Source: Sphingobacterium zeae
GTDB taxonomy: Bacteria; Bacteroidota; Bacteroidia; Sphingobacteriales; Sphingobacteriaceae
Length of the DNA: 64,000 bases
Assembly: GCF_030818895.1 (NCBI RefSeq)
Contig: NZ_JAUTBA010000001.1
Span: 5,540,820 to 5,604,819, forward strand
Direction: 5' to 3'
The translations under genes and the position numbers were made by a program. The notes below the pieces were generated by a model. The model did no database searches. It was not told the origin of the DNA and was given only the letters and a program-made list of their open reading frames with translations. This document shows, in pieces, positions 51,197-61,412 of this stretch. The first letter of the stretch is position 1, and each line of letters starts with the position of its first letter.

Positions 51197-52063
51197 TTAA
51201 GAGCCTTTAATGATTCTTTTCAAATACTCTCCATAACCCGACTTACAGAGTGGCGCAGAAATTTTCAACAGCTGCTGCTTATCAATGTAGCCCATTCTGT
51301 AAGCAACTTCTTCTATTGCTCCTATTTTCATCCCTTGCCGCTCCTCTATTACTTGCACAAACTGCCCTGCCTGCATGAGAGACTGGATCGTTCCGGTATC
51401 CAACCAAGCTGTACCACGATCAAAAATTCCGACCTTCAATTTACCGCGGCGGAGATACTCTTTATTGATATCTGTTATCTCCAGTTCTCCGCGGGGGGAA
51501 GGTGCTATATTTTTTGCGATGCTAACCACTTCGTTATCATAAAAATAAATTCCCGGAACAGCATAATTTGATTTCGGTAATTGCGGCTTCTCTTCAATAG
51601 AAATCACATTATTTGTTTCATCAAATTCGACGACTCCATACCGTTCCGGATCCTGCACCGGATAGGCGAAGACCACCCCGCCATCAGGATCTGAAGAAGA
51701 CTGCAATAGCTTTGAAAGTCCAGAACTGTAAAATATATTATCTCCTAAAATCAGGGCTACTTTATCACCACCAATAAATTCTTCTCCCAGCAAAAATGCC
51801 TGCGCAAGCCCGTCTGGACTAGGTTGCTCTTTATATTCAAAACGGCACCCCAATTGTGAACCATCACCTAATAACTTTTCAAAATTAGGCAGATCCTGTG
51901 GAGTGGATATAATCAAAATTTCACGTATTCCGGCCAGCATCAAGGTAGACAACGGATAATATATCATAGGTTTATCATATACGGGCATCAATTGTTTACT
52001 TACAGCAAGTGTCAGTGGATGCAATCGCGTGCCTGAACCGCCAGCCAATATAATTCCTTTCAT
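51197..52063 (-). CDS. rfbA: glucose-1-phosphate thymidylyltransferase
   Basis: Makes dTDP-glucose from dTTP and glucose-1-phosphate, the first step to dTDP-L-rhamnose. 288 residues from 52063, the usual length. MKGIILAGGSGTRLHPLT is the nucleotide-binding start, and MPVYDKPMIYYPL and ILGDNIFY follow. I reject an ATG at 52129 because it adds 22 residues unlike the family and would overlap the true end of rfbD. It is last of the rfbB-C-D-A cluster, an unusual order as rfbA often comes first. Confidence 0.95.
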   Translation of the reverse strand: MKGIILAGGSGTRLHPLTLAVSKQLMPVYDKPMIYYPLSTLMLAGIREILIISTPQDLPNFEKLLGDGSQLGCRFEYKEQPSPDGLAQAFLLGEEFIGGDKVALILGDNIFYSSGLSKLLQSSSDPDGGVVFAYPVQDPERYGVVEFDETNNVISIEEKPQLPKSNYAVPGIYFYDNEVVSIAKNIAPSPRGELEITDINKEYLRRGKLKVGIFDRGTAWLDTGTIQSLMQAGQFVQVIEERQGMKIGAIEEVAYRMGYIDKQQLLKISAPLCKSGYGEYLKRIIKGS

Positions 52064-52130
52064 TTTAATGTTATTTAGGGAAAAAGACTTTACGATACCA
52101 ACGTCGACAAAGCCTCTTGTTATTGTCAAT

Positions 52131-52993
52131 CTATTTATCTTTAAATTCTTCAGTAAGCATGTTGCCCAAACTTATTCTCCAATCTGGAACTTGTATTCCA
52201 AACGTACTTCTTATTTTTGATTTATCAAGCAAGGAATACATCGGCCTACGAGCAGGGGTCGGATACGCACTAGTTGGAATTGATCTGACTTCACAGTCGA
52301 ACGAACAAAAATCACGTATTGTGCTACAGCAAAGTCATACCACGAAATTTCGCCGTCATTACTATAATGATAAATCCCGCCCCTCCATTTGGAGGAATCC
52401 AATATTTTAACTATTGCCAAAGCTAGATCCTTCGCGTAGGTAGGGCTTCCAATTTGATCGTTAATTACCCCCACTTCATTACGCTCATCCAATAAACGAC
52501 ACATGGTTTTTACAAAGTTTTTACCGTACGAGGAATACACCCATGAAGTCCGTATAATGATTGCTTCAGGATGCCATTTCTGAATGGCTCTTTCCCCAGC
52601 AAGCTTAGTTTGTCCATATACGTTGATGGGATTAGTGGTCGCATGCTCAGTCAAAGGAGAAGCAGAAGATCCATCGAAAACGTAATCTGTTGAAATAGCT
52701 ATAAGTTTGGCGTTATGGACATGGCAGTATTGAGCAATCTCTTCACAAGCCAAATGATTGACCAAATTTGCCGTAACCTGATCCGTCTCAGCTTTATCCA
52801 CCGCTGTATACGCTCCTGCATGAATAATCAAATCGGGTTGATACATGCTCAGAATTTGCTGTATAATCTCAATTTGATCCAATGGTAATTGCTTTCGATC
52901 TAAGAAATAACACTCATGTGCTGTATTACACAGCAAAAGATCTTTTAGTTCTGAACCAAGTTGACCTGAAGCTCCTGTTATAACAATTCGCAT
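52131..52993 (-). pseudogene. rfbD: dTDP-4-dehydrorhamnose reductase, frameshifted
   Basis: Would reduce dTDP-4-dehydrorhamnose to dTDP-L-rhamnose. The intact frame (52993 to about 52325) has the Rossmann start ITGASGQLGSEL, STDYVFDG and YGQTKLAGE. After GTA-GCA on the minus strand an extra CA (at about 52320-52323) shifts the frame; the read-through frame ends early at 52211 (260 residues) with an unrelated tail. Removing the two bases gives AVAIRDF...RSIPTSAYPTPARRPMYSLLDKSKI and a stop at 52131, a protein of 286 residues, the family's size. So it is either a real mutation or a sequencing error. Confidence 0.85.
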
Positions 52994-52998
52994 ATCAT

Positions 52999-53553
52999 CT
53001 AAATTAATTTCAGGCGCAATTTCTCAAAAGATTGTGCTTCTTGGTCCTTCTGTGAGAGAATCATTTCTTCATGAGGTATTTTCCAGTCGACAGCCAATTC
53101 AAAATCTAAAGGATTTACTCCATCTTCCGATTCTTTGTGATAGTTATTATCACATTTATAGAAAAAAACTGCATGTTCTGATAATACGGAGAAGCCATGT
53201 AAGAAACCTCTCGGAACAAATAGCTGTTTTCTATTTTCAGCTGAAAGCTCTACAGCAATATGTTGTCCGAAGGTGCTTGATCCCGGACGAACATCGACAG
53301 CTACATCCAGTACTTTTCCCTCGACGACTCGAACCAACTTAGCCTGAGCATAATCGCCGGCCTGTAAATGTAGCCCCCTCACAACACCAAACTGTGATTT
53401 GGATTGATTGTCTTGCACAAAATGAGGTTTATAACCAAGTATTGCATCCAGCTTTGTTTCATTAAATGACTCAAAAAAATAACCTCTTTCGTCTTCGTAA
53501 ACTGTCGGTTCAAGTATAAAACATCCTTTCAGCTTTGTCTCCGTATACGTCAT
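52999..53553 (-). CDS. rfbC: dTDP-4-dehydrorhamnose 3,5-epimerase
   Basis: Third step of dTDP-L-rhamnose synthesis. 184 residues, a single cupin domain with FFESFNE, RGLHLQ (catalytic His), DVAVDVRPGSSTFG and YKCDNNYHKESEDG. It is 5 bases before rfbD and 2 bases after rfbB, so translation is coupled. Confidence 0.95.
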   Translation of the reverse strand: MTYTETKLKGCFILEPTVYEDERGYFFESFNETKLDAILGYKPHFVQDNQSKSQFGVVRGLHLQAGDYAQAKLVRVVEGKVLDVAVDVRPGSSTFGQHIAVELSAENRKQLFVPRGFLHGFSVLSEHAVFFYKCDNNYHKESEDGVNPLDFELAVDWKIPHEEMILSQKDQEAQSFEKLRLKLI

Positions 53554-53555
53554 GC

Positions 53556-54611
53556 TTATGCGTCTTTGTATTGATTGTCGTAATATTTTTTATAATCGCC
53601 CGATGTCACATGCTCCAGCCATTCCTGATTAGACAAGAACCAATCTATCGTCCGCGACAAACCTTCTTCAAAAGTAACTGAAGGATACCATCCCAATTCT
53701 TTATTGATCTTGGTTGCATCAATTGCATAACGCAAATCGTGTCCGGGACGATCTTTAACAAAAGTAATTAATTGCATAGAGGAGCCTTCTTCACGTCCCA
53801 ACTTCTCGTCCATTTGTTTACATAACTCTTTGATCAGATCTATATTTTGCCACTCATTAAATCCACCTACATTATAAGAGTCACCATTTTTACCCTCATG
53901 AAAAACGAGATCTATAGCTTTTGCGTGATCAATCACATATAACCAATCGCGGGTATATTTTCCATCACCATAAACCGGGAGAGGCTTATTATTTAAAATA
54001 TTATGAATGCAAAGTGGAATCAATTTCTCAGGAAAATGATTAGGTCCATAATTGTTTGAACAGTTTGTTAAAACAATAGGTAAACCGTAGGTATCATGAT
54101 AAGCCCGTACAAAATGATCCGAACTTGCCTTCGAAGCGGAATATGGTGAATGGGGATCATATTTTGTTTCTTCCGTAAAAAATCCCGTATCGCCGAGCGC
54201 ACCAAAGACCTCATCGGTAGATACGTGATGAAAACGCTTTCCTTCAAAATTATCCTTCCAAATTGCATTGGCTGCATTCAATAAATTGACAGTTCCAATC
54301 ACGTTGGTCATCACGAAAGCCGTAGGATCAACAATCGAACGGTCAACATGAGACTCCGCTGCCAGATGGATAACACCATCTGGCTGATATTTTTGAAAAA
54401 TCTCCAAAATAAGCTGCTGATCCGTGATATCTGCTTTAACAAAAATATAATTTGGTAAGTGCTCGATATCTTTTAAATTCTCTAGATTACCGGCATAGGT
54501 CAACGCATCCAGATTGATAATTTTATATTCTGCATACTTCAGCACAAACTCACGTACAACATGTGAACCTATAAATCCGGCCCCTCCGGTAATTAAAACT
54601 GTTTTATTCAT
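53556..54611 (-). CDS. rfbB: dTDP-glucose 4,6-dehydratase
   Basis: Converts dTDP-glucose to the 4-keto-6-deoxy sugar. 351 residues, an extended SDR: GGAGFIGSHV binds NAD, HVSTDEVFG carries the catalytic Asp-Glu, and YSASKASSDHFV is the YxxxK pair; TNCSNNYGPNHFPEKLIP follows. It is the first gene of the rhamnose cluster and lies after the terminator of the CapD-type gene. Confidence 0.95.
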   Translation of the reverse strand: MNKTVLITGGAGFIGSHVVREFVLKYAEYKIINLDALTYAGNLENLKDIEHLPNYIFVKADITDQQLILEIFQKYQPDGVIHLAAESHVDRSIVDPTAFVMTNVIGTVNLLNAANAIWKDNFEGKRFHHVSTDEVFGALGDTGFFTEETKYDPHSPYSASKASSDHFVRAYHDTYGLPIVLTNCSNNYGPNHFPEKLIPLCIHNILNNKPLPVYGDGKYTRDWLYVIDHAKAIDLVFHEGKNGDSYNVGGFNEWQNIDLIKELCKQMDEKLGREEGSSMQLITFVKDRPGHDLRYAIDATKINKELGWYPSVTFEEGLSRTIDWFLSNQEWLEHVTSGDYKKYYDNQYKDA

Positions 54612-54730
54612 ATAATGACTCTCGATAGTTTAGACCATTCGGCTACAAGTGATAATTTCGCTAAATAGTTCGTTAAAATTAAGATGATTTTTATGAATTG
54701 ACAAGTTTTAATCCATAAGTAAACCGAATA

Positions 54731-54767
54731 TACCGAAAAAGCTCTCTTATTGAGAGCTTTTTCGGTA
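54731..54767. terminator. terminator after the CapD-type gene
   Basis: Perfect 16-base arms 54731-54746 and 54752-54767 with a 5-base loop. The A/T tracts inside the arms serve both directions. It separates the CapD-type gene (ending 54809) from rfbB (starting 54611). Confidence 0.82.
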
Positions 54768-54808
54768 TCGTATCAGTAAAGTAATGTCGGACTGACTTAA
54801 AATAAAAT

Positions 54809-56857
54809 TTACAACACATTCTTTACCAAAGAATATACGGGTACCTCTATGGGTTTACCATGAACTAATTCAATTTCTTTCTTCTCTACGACCGTGTCCA
54901 ACACTTCATATTCCGAATTCTGAGATTTAAACTCTGGCACGACTTCCTTCATCGCAGCGACAAGCCCCATAAAATCAGGCAGTAGTGTGTCGGCATCCAA
55001 AATCTGTTGACAGATGGCATTAATACGATCCGCTTTAAGTGAAAGTTCATCATGATTTACTTTCGCAATCATGATTTTTGGATGATGTGTTTTCACAGTA
55101 TTTTCATTGTTTGCCAAAAGTTCTTCATAAATCTTTTCTCCTGGGCGCAATCCAACAATTTTGATATCAATATCCTCCGGGTAACGGTACCCTTTTAGTT
55201 TAATCATCCGTTTGGCTAAATCGATTATTTTAACAGACTTGCCCATATCGAACACAAAAATCTCACCTCCTTTCCCCATCACACCCGCTTCTTGAACAAG
55301 TTGACAAGCTTCAGGAATAGTCATAAAAAAACGGGTGATGTCCGGATGAGTTAACGTCAACGGACCGCCATCAGCCATCTGCTTTTCAAATAGCGGTATA
55401 ACCGAGCCATTTGACCCGAGTACATTGCCAAACCGAGTGATAATAAAGCTCGTGTCAGATTTTCCGCTGCAACTACTTACATAAATCTCAGCCATACGTT
55501 TGGTGGCTCCCATAACATTGGTAGGGTTTACAGCTTTATCTGTAGATACCATGACCATCTTTTTTGTCCCATATCGCATACAGAGATCCGCAACGATTTT
55601 ACTTCCTAATACATTAGTCTGGATGGACTCGTAAGGATTAGCTTCCATCAACGGAACATGCTTATAAGCCGCTGCATGGAACACCAAATCAGGTTTATAT
55701 TCGTCAAATATCCGTTGCATAAATGCAAAATTCCGCACATCCCCAACGACACAATGCAAATGCTCAGCAAAACTAGCCTTAATAGATTGCTGTACATCAT
55801 AGATTGCTGACTCTGCCTGATCAAGAAGGATCAATTTCTTATAATGCCTTCTTGCAATCTGCCGAGCTAATTCCGAACCAATAGATCCAGCGGCACCTGT
55901 TACTAAGATAACTTTACCACGCATTTCGTCTTCAATTTCTGGGTGATCTAACTTAATCGGTTTACGCCCCAATAAATCTTCTATCTTTAAAGGCCGAATT
56001 TCACGTTTGGCACCAGAGTTAAGTAATATCCGGGCCGGTGGCATTATTTTCAGTTCAAGCCCAAGATTTTGAAACCAATCTGAGACATATTCAAGCCGCT
56101 CAGGATCGTTATTTTCAACCGCAATGATTACCTGAGTAATATGACATTTCTCGACATATTCTTTCGTAATTTCGGTGATATCTTTAATTTTTAAACCTGC
56201 CAAGCGCTTCCCTATCCGTGATATTTTATCTTCAACAAAAGCGACCACCTGATACTTCGTCCGCTGGTCTTCCTTTAGTAAAGAAAACGATACTAGCCCT
56301 GGTCTCGAAGCACCAAATATCAATACATTCTCCCCTTTCCTGCCCGGCAAAAAAAGATATTCATAGATAGTCCGATAGATTACACGCGCCCCGACCATAA
56401 TGACCAGCAAAATTGTAGCCTGCATAGTCAATACGCCATACGACAATCTAAGATAATCTCCTGCCAAAGTTCCTTTATCAAAGATAGTTTTGATAATAAA
56501 CGTGAAAACCATTAGTAGAATATAGGCGGATCCAACCGTTTTAAATATTTTAATAGTGTCTCGAATGCCCGTTTGTCGAACAATTCCTCGAAAGGTATCA
56601 TAACATAAGAACATCAACAGGTAAATTGGCAATATAACGACAACTTTTTTTAACATCAATTCGATATCAAATACTCCCTTGAAGTTGTTGACCACATAAT
56701 TAGAAAACACATAGCTTGCAAACACAAACCACATGTCGATCATTAAAATGACCCATCTTGGATTGTCCTTTCTCAGGCGCCTTCTTAAATCTCCTAGAGA
56801 ACCCATCATAGCTTTTTCTCTTATTTTATTAAATGTTACTGACCGTGTCTGCGACAA
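54809..56857 (-). CDS. CapD/PglF-type nucleoside-diphosphate-sugar 4,6-dehydratase
   Basis: A 682-residue inner-membrane enzyme. Four helices lie in about 40-180, followed by a CoA-binding-like Rossmann domain (about 185-310) and the SDR domain starting VILVTGAAGSIGSELARQIARR (near 318). VSTDKAVNPTNVMGATKRMAE is the family's active-site signature, and GLRPGEKIYEELL is conserved. Members convert UDP-GlcNAc to a 4-keto-6-deoxy sugar for exopolysaccharide or glycan synthesis. The exact start could be at 56857 or the MMGSL 15 residues in. Confidence 0.92.
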   Translation of the reverse strand: MSQTRSVTFNKIREKAMMGSLGDLRRRLRKDNPRWVILMIDMWFVFASYVFSNYVVNNFKGVFDIELMLKKVVVILPIYLLMFLCYDTFRGIVRQTGIRDTIKIFKTVGSAYILLMVFTFIIKTIFDKGTLAGDYLRLSYGVLTMQATILLVIMVGARVIYRTIYEYLFLPGRKGENVLIFGASRPGLVSFSLLKEDQRTKYQVVAFVEDKISRIGKRLAGLKIKDITEITKEYVEKCHITQVIIAVENNDPERLEYVSDWFQNLGLELKIMPPARILLNSGAKREIRPLKIEDLLGRKPIKLDHPEIEDEMRGKVILVTGAAGSIGSELARQIARRHYKKLILLDQAESAIYDVQQSIKASFAEHLHCVVGDVRNFAFMQRIFDEYKPDLVFHAAAYKHVPLMEANPYESIQTNVLGSKIVADLCMRYGTKKMVMVSTDKAVNPTNVMGATKRMAEIYVSSCSGKSDTSFIITRFGNVLGSNGSVIPLFEKQMADGGPLTLTHPDITRFFMTIPEACQLVQEAGVMGKGGEIFVFDMGKSVKIIDLAKRMIKLKGYRYPEDIDIKIVGLRPGEKIYEELLANNENTVKTHHPKIMIAKVNHDELSLKADRINAICQQILDADTLLPDFMGLVAAMKEVVPEFKSQNSEYEVLDTVVEKKEIELVHGKPIEVPVYSLVKNVL

Positions 56858-57299
56858 ACGGACACTATCTGATATGGCTTTGTTATAATATTTTATAAAG
56901 GAAATGCAAGATAGTTAAATTTTCGCACTCAAATTACTCCTACGATAAAATATCATTAAAAAGAACCCTATCGATCGATTTATCATCGTGGACTAAGCAA
57001 CTATTATACCGAAACTGTTACATTCAAAAAATAATGGCATGAATAGAGTATAATTAATAGCACAGCGCATCATATTTAACATATGTAGACTGATAAAAAA
57101 TAATTCTCTAATGTCATTTGCCGGAGGTTTAAAGCATATCATTCGGCCTTATGCATATCGATATAATTATTGGCATATTGTTTGTAATAGGTACCGCGTA
57201 GTCATGGAAAGGAATTTGTAAATTACCCTTCACTTTATATAGCTTGAAACACCAGTCCTTTTACTACACTATTTGCACAACAATAATAAGATTTGCATC
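56858..57299. other. AT-rich region between divergent CapD-type and CpsB-type genes
   Basis: About 440 bases with no gene. It must hold two promoters, but no element matches TAnnTTTG at the right place with a -33 TTG. No repeat or RNA was seen. Confidence 0.4.
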
Positions 57300-58094
57300 A
57301 TGGGATTTTTTAGTAATTTGTTTGGGAAAAAGACATCATCAATCCGCTCTTTAGCGCAGTTGGAATTTTTAGAAGTAGACATGCATAACCACCTGTTACC
57401 AGGTATTGATGATGGAAGTAACTCTGTGCAACAATCCTTACATTATATTGAGGAACTGCAGCGCTTAGGCCTTAAAAAGTTTATCTGTACTCCACATATC
57501 ATGGCCGGCGTACATCAGAACACCAAATTTAGTATTGAACATGCGAAAGATTCACTGGTAGCGGGATTAAAGAAATCCGGCAATGATGTGGATATATTTG
57601 GCGCGGCTGAACATATGATTGATGAAAATCTTTCTTTATTGATCCGTGAAAATGAACTATGCGTAATGCCAGGCGGTTATGTATTGATTGAAATGTCTTA
57701 TTTATCCGAATCGAAAGCTTTGTTTCATACCATATTGAATATACAAAAATTAGGTTACAAACCTATTCTAGCTCATCCTGAACGTTATAATTATTACCAT
57801 AGCAATTTTAACATTTATAAGCAGATCAAAGATGCAGGCTGCTTACTCCAGTTAAATCTACTTTCCTTAAGCCGATACTATGGGGTTGATGTCAAAGCTA
57901 TCGCGATGACCTTATTGAAATCCGGTATGTATGATTTTGTCGGAACCGACCTTCATCACCAACGCCATCTTGACGCTTTAAAAAACATAGTTGAGAAATA
58001 CCCGATTCGTGAGATGTTAAGAACTTCACCCATCTTAAATGAATCACTCCTTGATCATATCGATCAGCATAAAGGTCAAGTGATCGCTGTATAA
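57300..58094 (+). CDS. CpsB/YwqE-type tyrosine-protein phosphatase (PHP fold)
   Basis: About 264 residues from the ATG at 57300 (MGFFSNLFGKK); an ATG at 57273 adds nine atypical residues. Metal-binding PHP motifs are in order: DMHNHLLPGIDDG, CTPHIM, EMSYL, AHPERY and GTDLHH. Members dephosphorylate BY-kinases (Wzc type) that control capsule chain length. No such kinase is in the window, so it may lie beyond 64 kb. The gene is alone on the plus strand among minus-strand polysaccharide genes. Confidence 0.88.
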   Translation: MGFFSNLFGKKTSSIRSLAQLEFLEVDMHNHLLPGIDDGSNSVQQSLHYIEELQRLGLKKFICTPHIMAGVHQNTKFSIEHAKDSLVAGLKKSGNDVDIFGAAEHMIDENLSLLIRENELCVMPGGYVLIEMSYLSESKALFHTILNIQKLGYKPILAHPERYNYYHSNFNIYKQIKDAGCLLQLNLLSLSRYYGVDVKAIAMTLLKSGMYDFVGTDLHHQRHLDALKNIVEKYPIREMLRTSPILNESLLDHIDQHKGQVIAV

Positions 58095-58121
58095 ACGGGA
58101 AATACAATCACTATAAATTTT

Positions 58122-59066
58122 TTATAAACATGTTTTAAAATAGTCTATTGTCCTCGACAATCCCTCTTCAAGTTGAATCTTGGGATTCCAGTCCAGGCAA
58201 TTTTTGGCTACTTCAATATCAGGCTTCCTTTGTTGTGGATCGTCTTGAGGTAATGGTAAAAACTTAATCTGCGATTTTGAGCCAGTCTGTAAGATCACCT
58301 GTTCCGCTAATTGGAATATAGTAAATTCATTGGGGTTACCGATATTTACCGGTCCGATAAAAGAGGGTTCTGCAGCCATCATTCTTATCATTCCTTCTAC
58401 CAAGTCATCTACGTACTGGAAACTTCGGGTCTGACTGCCTTCTCCATAAATGGTAATATCTTTATTTTGTAAGGCTTGCATAATAAAATTAGATACTACT
58501 CTCCCGTCCTGTGGATGCATACGTGGACCATAGGTATTAAAAATTCGAACGATCTTTATCGCAATATGGTGTTGCCGATGATAATCCATAAACAATGTTT
58601 CGGCACATCGCTTTCCTTCGTCATAGCAGGAACGGATGCCAATAGGATTCACATTTCCCCAATAGCTCTCAGGCTGTGGATGGATGTGTGGGTCGCCATA
58701 AATTTCACTTGTAGAGGCCTGTAAAATACGCGCATTTACCCGTTTTGCAAGTCCAAGCATATTGATTGCCCCCATAACGGATGTTTTAATCGTTTTTATC
58801 GGATTATACTGATAGTGAACTGGACTGGCGGGACAGGCAAGATTATATATTTCGTCCACCTCAGCTAAAAAAGGTTCTGTCACGTCATGCCGCACAAGCT
58901 CGAAATAGGGGTTTTGCAATAGGTGAACGATGTTAGATTTATCCCCAGTAAAGAAGTTATCCATACAGATGACCTCGTTCCCGTCCTTAAGCAAACGTTC
59001 GCACAGATGTGAACCTATAAATCCAGCTCCTCCCGATACTAATACTCTTTTTTTTAGGTTATACAT
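58122..59066 (-). CDS. UDP-glucuronate decarboxylase (UDP-xylose synthase) type
   Basis: A 314-residue extended SDR. GGAGFIGSHLC binds NAD; ASTSEIYGDP, and CYDEGKRCAETL with Tyr and Lys, are the signature of UDP-xylose synthases; NTYGPRMHPQDGRVVSNF is also typical. It should turn UDP-glucuronate into UDP-xylose for surface glycans. Converges with the CpsB-type gene 27 bases away. Confidence 0.88.
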   Translation of the reverse strand: MYNLKKRVLVSGGAGFIGSHLCERLLKDGNEVICMDNFFTGDKSNIVHLLQNPYFELVRHDVTEPFLAEVDEIYNLACPASPVHYQYNPIKTIKTSVMGAINMLGLAKRVNARILQASTSEIYGDPHIHPQPESYWGNVNPIGIRSCYDEGKRCAETLFMDYHRQHHIAIKIVRIFNTYGPRMHPQDGRVVSNFIMQALQNKDITIYGEGSQTRSFQYVDDLVEGMIRMMAAEPSFIGPVNIGNPNEFTIFQLAEQVILQTGSKSQIKFLPLPQDDPQQRKPDIEVAKNCLDWNPKIQLEEGLSRTIDYFKTCL

Positions 59067-59092
59067 AAATTAGTAATTTATACTGTGAATTT

Positions 59093-60223
59093 TTAATGGT
59101 TAGAAGGGTTATCCAGCAATGGAACACGAAAGCCGAAACGTGAGCCGATATGTTCTTCCGATTCGAAAAAGAAGGCCCCACCGTTTTGTTGGATAAAATG
59201 GTAAACAACCCACAGTCCCAAACCCTTACCTTTTTCCCGCATTGGCGTAATCTTACCCTCTTCCATAATTTGGTCTTGTAACTGACGCTGTGCATCCAAG
59301 CTCATTCCCACTCCTGTATCGATAAATTCTACAACAGCATCATCTTTATCGCGATATAAATTGAGCCTGATCAGGGAATTTTCGTGGCTAAACTTCACCG
59401 CATTGATCAAAAGATTCCTCAACATACTTTTCATAATGTCTACATCAAAAAAGATCTGCAAACTAGACTCTAAAGTTAATTGTATGTCGATATTTTTCAA
59501 CTTGGCTGTCGGTTGTAGCGTCTCAACTACACCTTTAACCATTTCATCAAACTCAATTTCCTGGGGCATGTAACTTAGTACACCCAAGCTATTTTTAGTC
59601 CATTTGAGCAAATTGTCCAAAACGCTAAAAAGTTGCTCAGCGATATCATTCCCAGTATTGACCATATCGGCATACCCAGTATTACTGCTTTCGGGGCTCA
59701 TGGTCAAAATATTTAAGATCATTTTTAATGAAGATATTGGACTTCGGAGATCATGTGCCAGAATAGCATACATTCTATCCCGGTTTAATATTGCTTCCTG
59801 AAGCTGTGCTGTCTGTTTGGCAATCGTATTGCCCGATTCAATAAGCTTGATCTGATGTTTGATACGTTGAAGTAATTCCTTTTTGTTAAAAGGCTTCGAA
59901 ACGTAGTCAACACCACCACTATCAAATCCACGCACAACATCATCAGCAGACTTTAAGTTCGTAATAAACAATACCGGAATATGTTTATACTGTTCCATGG
60001 ATTTCAACTCCGCTGTCAGATCAAATCCATTTTTTTCGCCCATGACAACATCCATTAAAATAAGGTCAATCCGATTATTACCTAAATTTTCGAATGCTCC
60101 TTTAGCACCTGAAGCAGAGAATACGGTGAAATGTTCGCGCTCTAAGATTTCTTTTAATACAAAAAGATTTAACTCAGAATCCTCTACGATGAGAATATTA
60201 TACGTTGAAAAATCAATTTCCAT
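59093..60223 (-). CDS. receiver-histidine kinase fusion
   Basis: A soluble 376-residue protein: an N-terminal receiver (1-125) with D58 in LILMDVV and Lys in SKPFNKK, then HisKA with H157 in LAHDLRSP and an ATPase domain (N-box NLLINAVKF, G1 DTGVGM, G2 GLGLWVV). The order receiver-kinase implies that another kinase controls it. It ends 27 bases before the UDP-xylose synthase gene and lies in the polysaccharide region. Its output partner is unknown. Confidence 0.88.
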   Translation of the reverse strand: MEIDFSTYNILIVEDSELNLFVLKEILEREHFTVFSASGAKGAFENLGNNRIDLILMDVVMGEKNGFDLTAELKSMEQYKHIPVLFITNLKSADDVVRGFDSGGVDYVSKPFNKKELLQRIKHQIKLIESGNTIAKQTAQLQEAILNRDRMYAILAHDLRSPISSLKMILNILTMSPESSNTGYADMVNTGNDIAEQLFSVLDNLLKWTKNSLGVLSYMPQEIEFDEMVKGVVETLQPTAKLKNIDIQLTLESSLQIFFDVDIMKSMLRNLLINAVKFSHENSLIRLNLYRDKDDAVVEFIDTGVGMSLDAQRQLQDQIMEEGKITPMREKGKGLGLWVVYHFIQQNGGAFFFESEEHIGSRFGFRVPLLDNPSNH

Positions 60224-60343
60224 AGATCATTATAACTTAATTAGATATTATATAGAAGGATCCAATCATTCTTTACCATTCATAAACCAATATTACGTTA
60301 TTAATTGCTGCAATAATTTGTGTAGCAAAAATATTATATAATA

Positions 60344-61402
60344 TCAATTTATCTTTAAATCAACTAATACAGGAAGATGGTCACTATAGTCAACATTGCC
60401 TGTACTATAATTTATAGCCCGGAATTCATTGCCGGAAAAGAAAACAAAATCAATCCGGAAGAGCTTCATTAAATAGGCATAGGTATAGCCATATCCATTA
60501 CCCGCTTCGCAAAACGCATCCTTTAGATTTCCTTTAATTTTATGATAACTATATGAGTTAGGACTGTTATTGAAGTCTCCACAAATAAGTGTAGGAAAAG
60601 GTGATTTATCGATTATATTTCTTAAACAATCTGCCTGGGCACCTCTCAACCTGAAATTTCCCGACATTGTTTTAATTGCACTCCACCATTTAACCACTAC
60701 ATTTTCGGCAGCCAATAGATTTCCTTTCACCTGGTTCCAATTTGTCGTTTGCAAATGGCAAGTTCCAATTCGGATCTTTTCACCTTTAAAGGAAAGATCG
60801 ACGAAAATCGCACAATTCGGACGTTCCTCAAATGATACAGTCTGAACTGAGTCCAAAGGAAACTTGCTTAAGATAGCAAGCTGATTATTTCCTGAATTGC
60901 TTTCTGTCATTATTAAATATGGAAACTGGCCAAATACCTCCTTCAATTCCGACACCGAACAGTCGGCCGGCACCTCTTGTAAACATAACGTATTTACTTG
61001 CTGTGATTCAATATAGGAAGCAATCTGTTCCATGGAAGATAAATTATAAATCATTTTGAATTCACGGACATTATACGACGCTAAGCGTATGTCTGCCGTT
61101 TCATTCTGTTCAGTCGAGTTTACTTGAATTATCTTTGCGAAATAATGAAAGTTAGCCAATATTGCTATTAACGGACAAATACTATACCAACTGCGCCTGT
61201 AAAGGCCAATAATAAGGAAAAGCAAATTACTAAAGACAAGCGCTGGCAATAACACACCAAGCCATTGAAAGAAAACAGCACTCTGTGGCGAGATAAACAA
61301 TGCTAAAAAGGAAAATGAGGTAAGCAGCGCCACGATAACAATTACAATTCTAACGAACGCGCCGGATATACTAAACGGTCTAAATTCAAACTCTTGCGCC
61401 AT
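60344..61402 (-). CDS. membrane endonuclease/exonuclease/phosphatase-fold protein
   Basis: A 352-residue protein with three membrane helices (about 10-95) and a C-terminal EEP domain: ASYNVREF, LCLQEVP, GTCHLQT, ICGDFNNSP and SDHLPVLVDL include the metal and catalytic residues (Asn, Glu, Asp, His). The family covers nucleases and lipid or sugar phosphodiesterases, and the substrate is open. The start is 10 bases after the preceding gene stop, so it shares a transcript with the PAS kinase. Confidence 0.82.
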   Translation of the reverse strand: MAQEFEFRPFSISGAFVRIVIVIVALLTSFSFLALFISPQSAVFFQWLGVLLPALVFSNLLFLIIGLYRRSWYSICPLIAILANFHYFAKIIQVNSTEQNETADIRLASYNVREFKMIYNLSSMEQIASYIESQQVNTLCLQEVPADCSVSELKEVFGQFPYLIMTESNSGNNQLAILSKFPLDSVQTVSFEERPNCAIFVDLSFKGEKIRIGTCHLQTTNWNQVKGNLLAAENVVVKWWSAIKTMSGNFRLRGAQADCLRNIIDKSPFPTLICGDFNNSPNSYSYHKIKGNLKDAFCEAGNGYGYTYAYLMKLFRIDFVFFSGNEFRAINYSTGNVDYSDHLPVLVDLKIN

Positions 61403-61412
61403 AAAATATTAT

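Noticed and set aside
52064..52129. Longer N-terminus for RfbA
   Set aside because: The extra 22 residues are not found in the family, and the region overlaps the probable original end of rfbD.
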